Assembly (NCBI RefSeq): GCF_963662255.1 | Contig: NC_085048.1 | Span: 103,402,499 to 103,466,498 of the forward strand | Direction of reading: 5' to 3' | Length of the DNA stretch: 64,000 nt | Source: Cinclus cinclus | Lineage: Eukaryota; Chordata; Aves; Passeriformes; Cinclidae | Shown here: piece by piece, positions 12,060 to 24,340 of the stretch | Layout: each line of letters starts with the position of its first letter | Numbering within the stretch: the first letter of the stretch is position 1 | Notes under the pieces: generated by a model | What the model was told of the DNA's origin: nothing | Databases searched by the model: none | What the model saw: the letters and a program-made list of their open reading frames with translations, nothing else | Made by a program: the position numbers and the translations under genes

Positions 12060-15000
12060 CAAAGACAGTTCTGCAGGAATTGCTTTTACCTACTACACTG
12101 AGACTCTTTAATCATAATTTTCTTCACATTGTTTCCTCAGGATGATAATTCCTGATTAAGGATTCATGATTAAGAACATCTGTAGAAAGATAGAGAAGGC
12201 TAAACTGAGAGTGAGTGATAGAGAGGAGAAGAACTGTTAGGCACATAAAGCCTAAATGCAGGTAATGGACTTTTAGTATGGGTCAGCTGTGCTTTAATTG
12301 TGAGCTAAGTATAACTGAGTTCATAGCCTGCAAATAGTGACACAGGTGGCTAAAGAGCTGGCCTTGAGGTAATTTAGCAGCCCACCAGTCCTTCTGAAGA
12401 ATGTTCAGACCATTTTTATAAGGAGAGTTTTCACTGGTCTGTTTAAGGTTGATTGCTATTGAAACGGAGTCCACAGAAGCAAATAAGAATCAGCAGTGCT
12501 GCGCTGTAACCAGGCAAGAAGCCCTATATAGAAGACGCCACTATACAGAGTGGTGAACATGAGGTTTAATAAACAGAAATTTCAAGGGATTTTCACAGGT
12601 TTAGTGGAGTGGTGACATATGTTATCATCCTGCTCACCATAGACTGGGATATGATTTTACACTGTCATGTCACATCGGCCCATGATAACCAGAAGTCATT
12701 TATTTCCTAACAAAATAGTAACTGGATATGACAACCTGTGGTGCCTCATGGTGAGATTATGGTAGTATTTACTGATAATGTGAAGTATAACTTGTGTCAT
12801 CCATTATATTTTTCAGCAGAAATTCAGAGCATTTCTAACATAAAAAGGACATCCCAGCTTTTTTTTTGTGTGTGTGTGTATCTTCTTTTTGCTTGGTACT
12901 ATAATAAGAAGTTCCATCACTCACTTGTAGCTTACACTAAAAGTTATATAGCAGTTCTCAAATTAAGAATTAATATATCTTCAAAGTACAGTAAGAAATT
13001 AGACCACTCTGTTATTTAAAAATTCCTCACTGCTTAGGTCCATTTTTTTGCAGAAGTTGGGTATTTGTCTGTCTATCTGTGTTTCTGCCTATTTATTTGG
13101 TCTGTTCTGCTTTCGTTTTTCTAGATAGGATATACTGGTCATATTTTAATGCTGCAGAATCTAAAATGAGCCCTCCATTAAACTAAGAATGCATAGTTAC
13201 CATTCTGTTTTTATTTTCCTTGGAAAACATAAATAATTAAACTCAACTTCAAATAAAAAGATGAAGTTAGCCTTCCTACTGTACCACAAACATTTTTCCT
13301 TTATGGTTTGTCTAGCAGGATGGTAATCCTGTACTCTTGCTAGAAATTATCACATAAGAGTTCCCTTCATTTTAGTCCTTTTGCAAGGTGGATGCACTGG
13401 ATGTCTGCACCACAATTTAAAAGGCTTTTCATCAGGCTTCATTCTTGATTTCTACTGTAAATTCCACAAGCTACAGTAGTTTAATGCAGAATCTTAGATG
13501 TACATAAAAAGCTGGAAGGAATGGTGTAAGTTATAATGCTGTTATAAAACTGTCCATGATATTAACACACACTGTATATTAAATACACAAAACTGTTACA
13601 GTAACTCGAAGGTTGAGACAAACTCATGAAAACAAATAAATTCTTTAGGACAGTAGGCAAAAGGTTGTTCTTTGCAAAAAGATTTAAATACAGAAGTACA
13701 GGAGTCCAAATTAAACCCCCCAAATAAAAAGCTTTTTCCACTACTCATGAAGTCTATGTGCAAAAATTCATCCACAAAATAGATTTTTCAGGGAGGTTGC
13801 TCCCCTCCATGCAAACTTAGGCACCTGACGTGTACCGGGGGGAAGGCAATCACCCTATATATGAGCAGAGTGAAAGGATGATTCACTGAGCAGTTCAGAG
13901 CAGAAGCCTAATTCAGGTGCTATCTGACACTCTCCAGAGGAGCCTCTCTTTCTACATGGATTTTACAGGAAGCTTTGGGAGACTGACCTCCTCACTGGGA
14001 CAACGTTCTCAGCTATTGTCAGATATCAGAAGGATGAATATTTCACTGTTGCCTGCCACATTTATACCATTGGCCCTCCCAGTCTGGCAAATTATGTGAA
14101 AACAAAACTTTGAAAACTGTGTGTAAAACTGGAATAAGACAAATCCCTACTCATACTTTGGTCATAGTTACATTATTGTAAATCCAGAATAATTCCTTAG
14201 TTTAAAAAAAGATTATCTTATGTCACGTGAGTTGAGAGTAGGATCTTCTGTGACCATAAGTAAGAACTTCTCTGAATGGAGCAGCTCAATACCAATAAAC
14301 TGGTTATCAGATAAATTGGACAGGATTTGCAACCCTTGTGAATGTTTTAGTTTCTTTAAACAGAAACAACATTGATATTGAGTGTTTGTTAGGTACCATG
14401 AAGGCCCAAAGAAGGGAAGAAATCCAGCTGGTTCTGTTTTGGTTGGTTAGTTTTTTACAGACTACAGCATTGTAAGCAATGTAAGCACTTCTCTCCTCTG
14501 CTCTGCAGTTCTGGTCTGTGCTATCAGGGAAAACAAGCTGATTTGCTGTGCTGAGTTGATTTGCTGTGCTGAGCTGGTTGGTAATGTTAGAGCAGATACC
14601 AATGCAGCACTCAAGGATGTGCAAAACCTCACTGTTTTAACATTGATTTCTCAGGTGCACACTACAGGTCTTTGATGTGCAGCACTGAGACAGACTTAGT
14701 TCAGGGTAGGACAGAGCACTCAAACTTTATTTACTGAATTATGATTTTTTTTATCCTCAATTTATATCATTACCAGCTGAGTGTAAGACTATTTTACATG
14801 GCAGGGTCTCTCACTTTTGGCCTAGCATAGTGCCTGACTTTTAAAACGCCTCCTAAAACTACTCCACGTTCATCTTATCATGGGGTTTTCGTCTTTTGAA
14901 ACATGAATAGAGGGAAAGTACAGATGTGCTTAGGCACAATTGCACTGCATTCAAGTTGGCTGCCATGTTAGGTATTCTCAAGGGCATGAACAGCAAAATA

Positions 15001-18000
15001 TGAAAATTTCATCTCTTTGCTGTTGGTCAAAACCTTAATATGTTTCATGACCCTACACTAGATTCAACATATAAAATGAGAACAGCTTAATAAAGCTCTC
15101 TGTAACAAGTATTGCACATTATGAGAAGGAAAACTTAGATCAAGCTTCTCCTTTGAAGTTTCAATGGAGATTCCAATTTGATGACAGCAACTCACCTATG
15201 CTTGTAATAAGTTTGCAGAGCCTGAAGCAGCTCAAGTCATCTTGGGCTGTAGCTCTGGATGACAATGAACTCAGACAGCTGCAAGATTCAAAGGGCTTTT
15301 TCAAATAGTCCAGCTCTGGCCTTACCAGGCATGGCAGGCAAACTTTTAAATTCTTTTCTCCCTATGAAAGAGTGTTTCCAGTTTGAGCTGGAAAAGAATT
15401 TTGTCCTGTAATAAAAATGCAAAACCTTCCAGTCTGAAAAGGATTAATCAGTTTATGCTCCTTTATTCCACCCTTGAGGAAGCCAGAAGAAAGGGAAAGG
15501 GGAAGAAGAAAAAAAAAAAAAAAGAACACAGCAGGGCAAAAGGAAAGGAAAACAGGATCTTGGAACTCTGTGCTTCTCATTGCTCTGTGTAACTACATCA
15601 GGTCCTACATGGGAAATCCACCATACTGGATTTTTTCTTCTGTAGAGAAAATTCTGTATGAAATTAGGGGGCTTTGTTTTAAAATAAAACTTAAACGTGA
15701 GTTTGCTATTATGACCCAAATCTTGCAAAGATTTATGTACAAATTTACCTCCCTGCATTACAAGTCTCTTGACTTTGGTGGAACTGCCAACCATGTATAC
15801 AGACAATAATTTGTTTAAGTCTGTCTGATAATGAGCATCTAGAGGCCCAGAACTGCATTCATTCTCTCTCTGTATAGGAAGGATGAAGCCAAAATAATTT
15901 TGTTTGTCTGGCATTGTGTGTTGTAACCACAGTGTTACATACACTGTAGACATGAGTCTCTAGTGATTAAAAGTACTTTAAGAGGCAGTGAAAGTCATTC
16001 AACATCAGTAAGATTAAAAGAGGAGAAGGCAGCACTGTACATTTTCAAAAATCAATTATGCAATAAGGATGTAGTTTACCACCAGAAAACATGTAGCAAT
16101 CATTCTAGCACAGCTGTTTTTCCTGTTAAAACATGGGAATCTGCTCCTGTCCAGGCACAGGTCTCCTTCTCTTATCTCATGAGTCAAAGACAACTTTGAT
16201 TTCCTCAATGAGCCTTCTTCCTGAGTGAATGTGACACCACATTATCTTGGCTCATAATTTTCATTCCCAGTTTAACAGTTATAAACATCTTTCAACTCTT
16301 ATTTAGAGCAGCAGGGTATTCCAGATAAAAGAAAATTCTTCAACCCTAACAGCCTGACTCAGATTTATATGACTGTTTCAAATTTCTGTTCCTCATTCCA
16401 AGACTTGCAACATTTCACAAGTACCATAAAATGCGCTACTTGATTGGCCTTTCCAAGGATACAATGTGCTGCAACACATTGTTCAGGAGTTTTATAAGTA
16501 GACATCCCTACCACTTCTGGTATTCATTGAAAAAATATATCATGGGCTTCTCTTTCTGTGCTCTACAATCTTGACATTTCTTAATACAAGGTTGTCTTCC
16601 AAGATGTCAAACCGGTTTTGAATTATTTTATGGTGTTCTCAGTTAAAACACTGTCAGTTAAATCAATCACATCCTCAGTTCTCTGTCAGGGTACTGCAAT
16701 CTTGAAGTACAGCCTTCAAATGGAATCAGTACCGCTACCAGCTTTTGTTGTAGGAGAGCAACCATCAGTCTGGGATTTACTTGTTACTGTCCCAGGTAAA
16801 ACCTTTGCCAATAAATTACTGCCAAGGGTATGAACATTCCAAGTGAGGTTTCACTTGTTTAACCTTGATCCCAGCTTTGCCACTTATCACTGTTAACCAA
16901 GCAAATATCACTGTTACTGTCCTGAGCAGCTTTCAACCCCCCTGTGAAGTGTCTTGTAGCTTTTTCTCCCAGATGAGCTGTTTTCCCAGCAGGTTACAGA
17001 GCTGCACCATATCCAAGCTGACTCTGGACAAGGAGGGAAGTGATTTAAAGCACCATTACTGATTGTTTTCTTAATGCTACAAGGTTTCTTTTAGGATTTT
17101 ATAGAGACCAATGCTTTATAAATTATTTTCTATGTGTCAGAGCTTTAAGGTTTACAGCTGGTAGTTAGACTAACATTTCTTAAACATCTTTTGAAACATC
17201 ACCCCCATGTGCTCCCACACATGAAAACATAGCTACAATAACTTAGTTTTGAAGTAATTCCTATTAATCTTGTAACATTAGTAAAATATTTATAAATGCA
17301 CCTTTAAGTGTCACCACTTTATTCTAAGAAGTCAGTAACTGGTGATAAATTAGTGGTGAACAATAATGGTGCATTAGAGTAATCCACAATTTTGGACGCT
17401 TCAAAGCTTCAATGCAGTTGTTTCTCCTTCCACAGGCAATATATATGTAATTTTGCTGCTTTTCCCTCTGTCAGATTCATAATGTATTTCGTGTTCTCTC
17501 TTTCCATGCCCTCAAATCCTGAGGGGGGCAATCTTGTAATTACATGCATTAACTCTATTATATTGTGAACTTGTATGATTCTGCACCCACAGAATGAGGA
17601 GCTGCTGTGTTCTTAAGTACCAGGTACTTTTTAACTGTAAAGGCACCTACTATTTTATTGGAACTGTTCTTGCTTTATTACTGTAAACAATTTTGATCAT
17701 AATGATGCCATTTGAAAGAGCTGATCAAGCTGAGAAAAATGACACCACAGTCATAAAGTCACACTAAATTTTGCTATTAACATTTTATAGTGCTATTTGC
17801 ATTTTATATAAGGAAGGTGCTCCAAGTTGCAACTACAGACAAAAGAGAAAATTAATTTTATATAGAAGTGTAGATTTAAGCATTAGCAATATACTGGTAC
17901 AATCATTTGCACCATATTCTTAAGCACTATAGATGATCCTCTCTGTAGATAAGAAAGCCTGCTGACCACAGATGTATCTGTGCTTGCTCTGTGGCAAACA

Positions 18001-21000
18001 TGAAAATATATAACTGCCCTTATCCCTGCAACAAAGATAGGATGATTGAGTTAGGAGGAAAATACAGAGATGTCATAAAGAACAATTTGAAAAGTTATCA
18101 GAAAGAAAACTCAGTTCACAGGAGAGCTCTTGATAGAAAAGAAAGCCTCAGCTGAAGGCTGAAACAATTTTTCCAGCAAAGCTGATCACCTGACCCCTAG
18201 GATAAGTTTGCTTTCTGAAATATATGCAAAGCATGGAGTTTGGAGGCGACTGCTGAAGTACTGTTCTTTGGTCACAATTGAAAACTAGAATAGACTGGCA
18301 TCTGTACTGGGAAATTTTGTTAAAAGTAGTTTAGTTTTGGCTATAAGGTAAGACAAAAGGATTTTGGTGCAACATATGCTATGAATTCACCAAGGAACTG
18401 CTAGTGACAAATCCAAATAGGGAGGTGCTAACTGTGCTGTAACACAGAGTAAACTGTAACAGGGTGAAAATAAAGGGTGGTTTGTAGGAAAGACAGGCAA
18501 CTGTTTTAAAGTCAGTTAATGAAACTTGATGTGCAAGGCTGGAAGCTGCCACTCATTAGGGTAATTTTCTTTTCTCCAAACACATCCTCAAGCAGCAATA
18601 AGTGGGAAGTCCTTGGATAAAGGTATCTTAGTGCTGCTTCGCTTCACTACAATAAATGGCAGTGCAAAAGCAGTGTCACAGGAACACTCCTTATTCTTTG
18701 TGGTTTCCAGCTGCAGGAACAGCCTTTTTTATATATTTTCAGTTGCCCAAATCTATGACAGTGATTGCAGTTTCATGCAATGGGAGCTCTTGTTTGCCTT
18801 GTCTTACTGCAGCAGTCTGAACCGGAGTAAGGGGGGCAAATATTCAGCAGTAGGAAAGGGAAGTAGAGGAGATCCTGTTCCAGCAACTCTTGGATCTCTC
18901 TTTGAAGGGCAAAAAGGGCTGGAAAAGAAAGAGGATGAACTTCCAAAAACCAGCAGGCAATTTCAAAGGAGTCCAGGCTCACAAAGCAGCTTGGGTGGAC
19001 ATCATGGTCCAGAGACATAACAATGGAAGTGGAATAAAATCACCTCACTTCAACCTCTGACATGGGCTACTTGCCTTGCTGGTTTCTGAATACTATACAT
19101 TTATTTTATATACTTACTTCTATAAACTCTGAGCTTTCAAGTCAAAGGGCTACTTAGGTCTGTGCTTTTCCAAGTGCACTGCCTTCATTTCGCCAACCCC
19201 AAGATTCAGCAGAAAGTCAGTGCATTTAACATTTAAGAATAGCAGAATTTAGGAGTATCATTTTATGGATATTTAACTTTCCCTTAGTAATGTAGAAAGT
19301 TCCACTGTAGAAGTGGACTGTAGAAGATCCACTGTTTTGAGAATACATTTTTGTTTTATTGTTAAGACCTGGCAAAGGGAAAAAAGACATTTTAAACTAA
19401 TACCTGGTAAACTATTAAGCTTCCTAAGTTATGAAATCTCTCAACACCAGCTGTTGAAACACTCTGACCTAAACCTATTAAGTGAATAAGTCTGCTGAAC
19501 AGAGTATCTACCAGGGCTATACATTAAAAATAGTTTATGTAAAAGAGTGAAAGATATCTTTGCTAGAAGCACACAGCTGTCCACTAATATTCAGCCAGCA
19601 GCACTGATCCTCTACAGTTTTGTAACTTGAATTTTTTTTTAATTTTCTTGAATTATGCAATTATCAGTAATTTGGTAATTTAGTTGCTGTTTTGGAGACC
19701 TGTATTTTTCTACTGTTAAATGCAAATGTTGGTATCTGTGGCTTTGGGAATCCTCCTCTCCCTGATAGCGTAAGATTTCTTTATATACTTAAGAAAGTGA
19801 AATAAATGACAAACAAAACTGTGATGAATTTACTATTTATGTGGAGGAAGAATTCTGTGTTTGAAGACTGACTAATGGCACACCAAAGAGAACATAGATA
19901 GGAAGTAAAAGAAGCAGAAATTTCAGTTATCTTACATAGAGAATAAGAAAAATAAAGCATGGGGGCTGAAAAGAGAGGAAAATAAATTATTTTTTCTTAA
20001 TTGGGATCTAGGGGACCTGAAGTCCTAAAGCAGGGATCTTTGCACCGTTCCTCTGCCATTCAAGTTTGATAAATGGCAGCTTGGTTATTCCACATCTCAA
20101 ATGAGTATGAAGAGAAAGATACACATAAATGTGTAGCAGACCTGAGTGTGTCTAAACTGAACTAAAGCAAAGCAAACCCTAAGCAGGTCTCTCTAAAGCC
20201 ATGGTAAGAGCTGTGCTGATGCATGTGGAGAGACCACCTGATTTCTCACTGACACTTTCATTTCTATAACAAGTTTTTGTTTATTCTTCAGGGCAGAAAG
20301 GCTGCATTTTCTCTTGCCTTGAGCTAAATTCCCTAAAACTGCTAGGCAGGAAATATAATATCCTATATCCTACTATTTCTCACTTCATTATACTAATATG
20401 GTTTCACATACAATGAGGCAGAAATAATGAAAAAAATATGCTGTAGCAATGAGTCTTGATGCGACTACTTTCTTAATAGAGTATTATACAGTGCATTTTC
20501 AGGTCCCTTATATGAGATTTTCTTTCTATATCTATTCTAATACATTTAATTGTACTTTTCAGGGAAGAATCTAAAATCCAGCACCACAATGACCCTGATC
20601 CTCAACTGTCACACAAGAACTCTCAGGCCTGCGTGAGTGGTGATCAGGGGGTGGAACATCTTCCAAGAAAAATTTTTCTTAATGCCACAGAATCAGTAGC
20701 TTGGGCTGGTGTAACTGTGCATTAAAGAAGGGCCTGAACTTCTCTGAGGACTCATCTGAAGTATGAAGTAATAAAAACAACTGTTCTGAAACTACACTGT
20801 AGTGACCTTCACTTACTTTACATCCTTGCTGTAAAGGTGGTTTCAATACCAGGGTCATTTGTGCCCCATGACAGGCACAGACCTGAGACCTTCACAGCAG
20901 AAACCCCTTTGAGGGCTCTATTGACTTCAGCAATTACAACAAAGGCTGTTCAACAGTGTCACAATGCCTTTTTCAAGGAAACAGACAGGAAAGATTTTCT

Positions 21001-22440
21001 TATTCTATATTGCTAGTATTCCTCTGATATTTTGTTCCTGTGAATACCTGAAGCCCTCCAAGAGTCCATGGCTTTTAGGAGACAGGAATCCCAGCTGTAA
21101 ATAGGAAATCTAGGGTGAGAAAAGGCCCTGACTGGCATCCCTGGAGGCTGATGACCTCCATTTATCTGTAAGTGATAGAGCATAGGCAGGAACTCTGCTC
21201 ACTTCTGCAGAGCCACCACCACGACCCAGAGGAGACCATGTGGGGTTGTCAGCACTGTTCATTCCCTGTGCCCACTCAGTCCATACCTGTGTGAGACTTC
21301 AGCAAGGATGCAAAACTGGATCACTCCAATGGTAATTCCTGAAGTGTGAACACTGGGGAGACAGGAATTGGATGAAAACCAGAAAACTCACTTAATCTGG
21401 GCCACAGACAGAGTTGTTGGATAGCAGCTCCTCTTGGTCACTGCTGACTACAGCTGAATTCAACCCAAAGGCTTAGAAAGTTTCTTGTAAAGTATTTGTT
21501 AACTCAGTTCAGCTGGTTTTCCCGGGTATATTTTTCTAAAGCTATGCTTCCAACTTATTTGTCATTATTCATGAGGCTTTCTAGAAGTGCTGATCCTTGC
21601 ACTTAACATCATCATTCATTTTCTCCATTATATTCCATCTGAAATTGCATCTGCTACTTGCAGATTGATAAACACTGGACATATCTCCTAAGGGCTCCTA
21701 CAGTTTCAAAATCAGATTGGTTGCTATTATTATTTAAGGTAAATGTATCATTAAAACACATATACAAATAGTGCAGACTAATACATTACATATGAGGAAA
21801 ACATTTTTTGCTCTTATGAAAATCTTATTCCAAATTCTCCAAATTCTAAGCAAGCTTACAAATCTTTAAACCATTCTGTTGGGTTTAAAACATAAAAGCT
21901 ATTTGACCATTACAAGTACTCTTTCTGTTTTCCATAAACTGAATTTAAATATATTTACATTGTTCTTGTATAGAACACAATTCTGTAATTGTGTGGTTTA
22001 AGGATGATTTTTGTGCAGCATAATGAAACAATTACATGTTTTAAAGTTGTTTTTCTGTTGACTTTAGGAATTTATTCTCTCAGATTAATCTACCCTGCTT
22101 TACTTTCTCCATTGTTGACTCCTTTCTCCACAAACACTTTGAGGCATTTTTATCCTTTTGTTTTCAATGCTGTCAGGTCACAGTACCATGAAAACTTACA
22201 ATGAATCCTGACAATTAAACAAGGGAGTTTAGATTTTATTTAGTGTTTATTTGACCCAACTGGATTTTATCAGCACTACTCATAGGGAAATAGGTGTGTA
22301 GATGAGATTTCCAGAGGTTGGTGGGTAAGTCCCAAATGTGAGAAAGGGATATTCCAGAATGATGACACTGGTTCTGCATCATGTACGCACATGGTTGAAT
22401 GCATAAATTCCATCTTCATCTGACACTCTGTTGCAGCATT
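12060..22440. other. Gene-poor AT-rich sequence
   Basis: No recognisable gene or interspersed repeat was found in this 10-kb stretch. The longest frames are 166 codons at 15,453-15,953 (-), which runs through a poly-A/poly-T tract at 15,510-15,524, and 135 codons at 18,613-19,020 (+). Neither has a recognisable domain, a Kozak-supported start or flanking splice signals that I can defend. A small 18-bp tandem duplication sits at 14,540-14,575. The segment 17,640-17,810 is non-repetitive and looks like a possible conserved noncoding element (see findings). Confidence 0.55.
14540..14575. repeat. 18-bp tandem duplication
   Basis: Two head-to-tail copies of GATTTGCTGTGCTGAGTT, differing at one base near the end of the second copy. 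Confidence 0.85.
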
Positions 22441-22444
22441 TTAA

Positions 22445-22617
22445 GTAGGAAAATGGTACAGTAAAACTTGATAGTAAATAACAGTAATAGTCAAACTATA
22501 TAGTAATACTAAAATAGTAGATTGTAACAGTAGGAAAAAAAAAGTGGTAGTAAAAAAACCCTAGATGGTAATAGTAAAATAGTAAAACTAGATAGTAATA
22601 GTAAAACTTGATCATAA
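22445..22617. repeat. Degenerate AGT/AAC-rich minisatellite
   Basis: About 170 bases are built from loose repeats of AGTAATAGTAAAACTTGAT-like units. AGTAAAACTTGATAGTAA (22,461), AGTAAAACTAGATAGTAATA (about 22,579) and AGTAAAACTTGAT (about 22,600) are clear copies, and drifted copies lie between them. On the reverse strand this gives the Y/F-rich frame at 22,496-22,702, which is not a gene. Confidence 0.8.
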
Positions 22618-23294
22618 GATGCAGTGAACGAATTAAAAAGAGGGTAAATGGCAGAGAACAAACCATAAAGTGATAATAGATGCAAAAGTATCTCAATGGC
22701 ATCTCATTTTTAATATATTATACAGTAGGAAAAATTGGCAGGTTGACTTGTTTTTGCTACAGGCAAAGCACCCCGAGGAAGTAACTTAGAGTATCTGACT
22801 GATTTTCCAGGATGGGTAAATTTAAGTTCCTTCCCTGTATAATCTAACCTGGATTGTTATAAGACTAGAGCAATAGAAGACTGGAATACTGCTTCCTTAG
22901 GACATTGTTTCAGCGTGTATTTCCCACTTGTGGAGCAAGTGAGAAAAGGAGAAAAATCTGTCAAGTGAACTATCAAAAGGAACAAAATAAAAAGCAAAAT
23001 AGAGATAATAATACTTCAGTAGAATCACATGCTCTTTTGACTATCAGTGAATCTCACTAAAGGCTTTGCAGAACTTTGAAAGATAAAACACTCTCACATG
23101 CTGGCGTCAGACAGCTCTGCGCAAGCTGGGCGTGATGCATTTCAAATGATCCTGGCCTGTCTGTGTCACAAATAAATACATAAGTAACTGCACAGTAATT
23201 GCCAGGCAGCATGGAGGTCAAAGAACAGAGGCAATCATCCCTTTTGGTGCAGAGATGGCTTTCCCAGCCTCATGGCACACACACATGGCAATTT

Positions 23295-24340
23295 GGGAAA
23301 TGGAAATTCCACGCTGGATCATATCAGTGGTCCAGTGCTCTGTCTCTGCAGCGAGTGGCCAAGACCAGATGTTTCAGTGGAATTTGCAAGAAAACCCACA
23401 ATGAACAATTATTGAATAATTTGCTCATAGGGGAAGTTTCTTCCTAATCCCAGACAGCTAATGATTGGTTTATGCCCTAAAGCATGAGGGTTCATACATC
23501 TCCACCCCCAACCATTTCTATCCTATCTAAGGTATCCCTGGGCGCTCTCATTATCCAAATAAGTGTATAATCCTTTTTGAATCCTACTAAGCTCTTGGGC
23601 ATAATGATAGCTTGTTGCAGTGAGTTCAACAAGCTAATTATGCATTGTGTAAAAAAAGTATTTATTTTTATCAGTTTTAAATTTGTTTCTTTTCAGTTTA
23701 ATGGATGTCACTTTGTTCTTCCATTATGGGGAAGAGTAAATAGGAGCACTCAATTGACCTTCTCCATACCAGTACTTATTTTATATCTCTTTATCATGTC
23801 CCCACTTATTAATTTCCTCTTCCAACTGAACACTTCTCATCTTTTAAATCTGTCTTCATATGGAGCTTTCTCCTTGTTTCTGTTCCTTTTTGTTGCCTAG
23901 CTTTGGTCTTCTTCTATTTCCTCTACATATTTTAGGATGTCATGACTATGAAATGAATATTGTATTTGGGGAGAGTGTGCCAACAATGTGTATAATTGCA
24001 GAATTACAATATTGTCATTGTTTTCCATCCCATTCTTTCTACATTCTCACATTTTGTTTGCTTTTTTAACCTCCACTGCTCATTGATCAGATGTTTAATT
24101 GAGCTGCCCGCAGTGACCCTCAGGTCCTTTTCCCAAGTTGTTACAGTTAATTTAGAAGCCAGCAATGTGCATGAGCAATTCAATCTGCTCCTTACAATAT
24201 GTGTATTTTCATATTTGTCAATGCTGAATTTGACTGCCATTGTGCAGCTTATTAGGTCTGATTGAACATCTCTGCAGTGCTCTGTAGTGCTGACTAACCT
24301 AAATAATTCTTTGCCATCCAGAAAGTTTTCCACCCTCCCG
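23295..24340 (-). mobile_element. Old CR1 LINE 3' portion, antisense
   Basis: This is the longest mobile-element remnant in the window. On the minus strand it runs from the C-terminal part of CR1 ORF2 (24,333 side) into the 3' UTR (23,300 side). The + strand shows, as reverse complement, the conserved 3' UTR blocks: CAGTGGTCCAGTGCTCTGTC (about 23,328), GGGGAAGTTTCTTCCTAATC (about 23,430), AATCCTACTAAGCTCTTGGG (about 23,579) and ATCATGTCCCCACTTATTAA (about 23,793). The coding part is described separately. The family resembles the ancient CR1 groups abundant in turtles and crocodilians. It is diverged, with indels, and is not functional. Confidence 0.92.
24004..24333 (-). pseudogene. CR1 ORF2 reverse-transcriptase C-terminal remnant
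   Basis: The minus-strand translation includes KELFRLVSTTEHCRDVQSDL, KFSIDKYENTHI and TLLASKLTVTTWEKDLRVT. These match in order the CR1 ORF2 stretch that lies just after the catalytic FADD block, where the family has LFRVV..., KFNIDKCK..., and GSKLTVT..ERDLGV. The segment between DLIS and KFSIDK is shortened, so the linker containing the usual W..KW is deleted. The catalytic residues themselves lie upstream and are absent. It keeps an open frame of about 110 codons by chance only; there is no start, promoter or complete domain. Confidence 0.88.

Noticed and set aside
15453..15953. 166-codon minus-strand frame
   Set aside because: Passes through a poly-A/poly-T tract, has no recognisable domain, supported start or splice sites.
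18613..19020. 135-codon plus-strand frame with a hydrophilic C-terminal half
   Set aside because: No recognisable domain or transcript signals; treated as a chance frame.
22496..22702. Tyr/Phe-rich minus-strand frame
   Set aside because: Product of the AGT-rich minisatellite.
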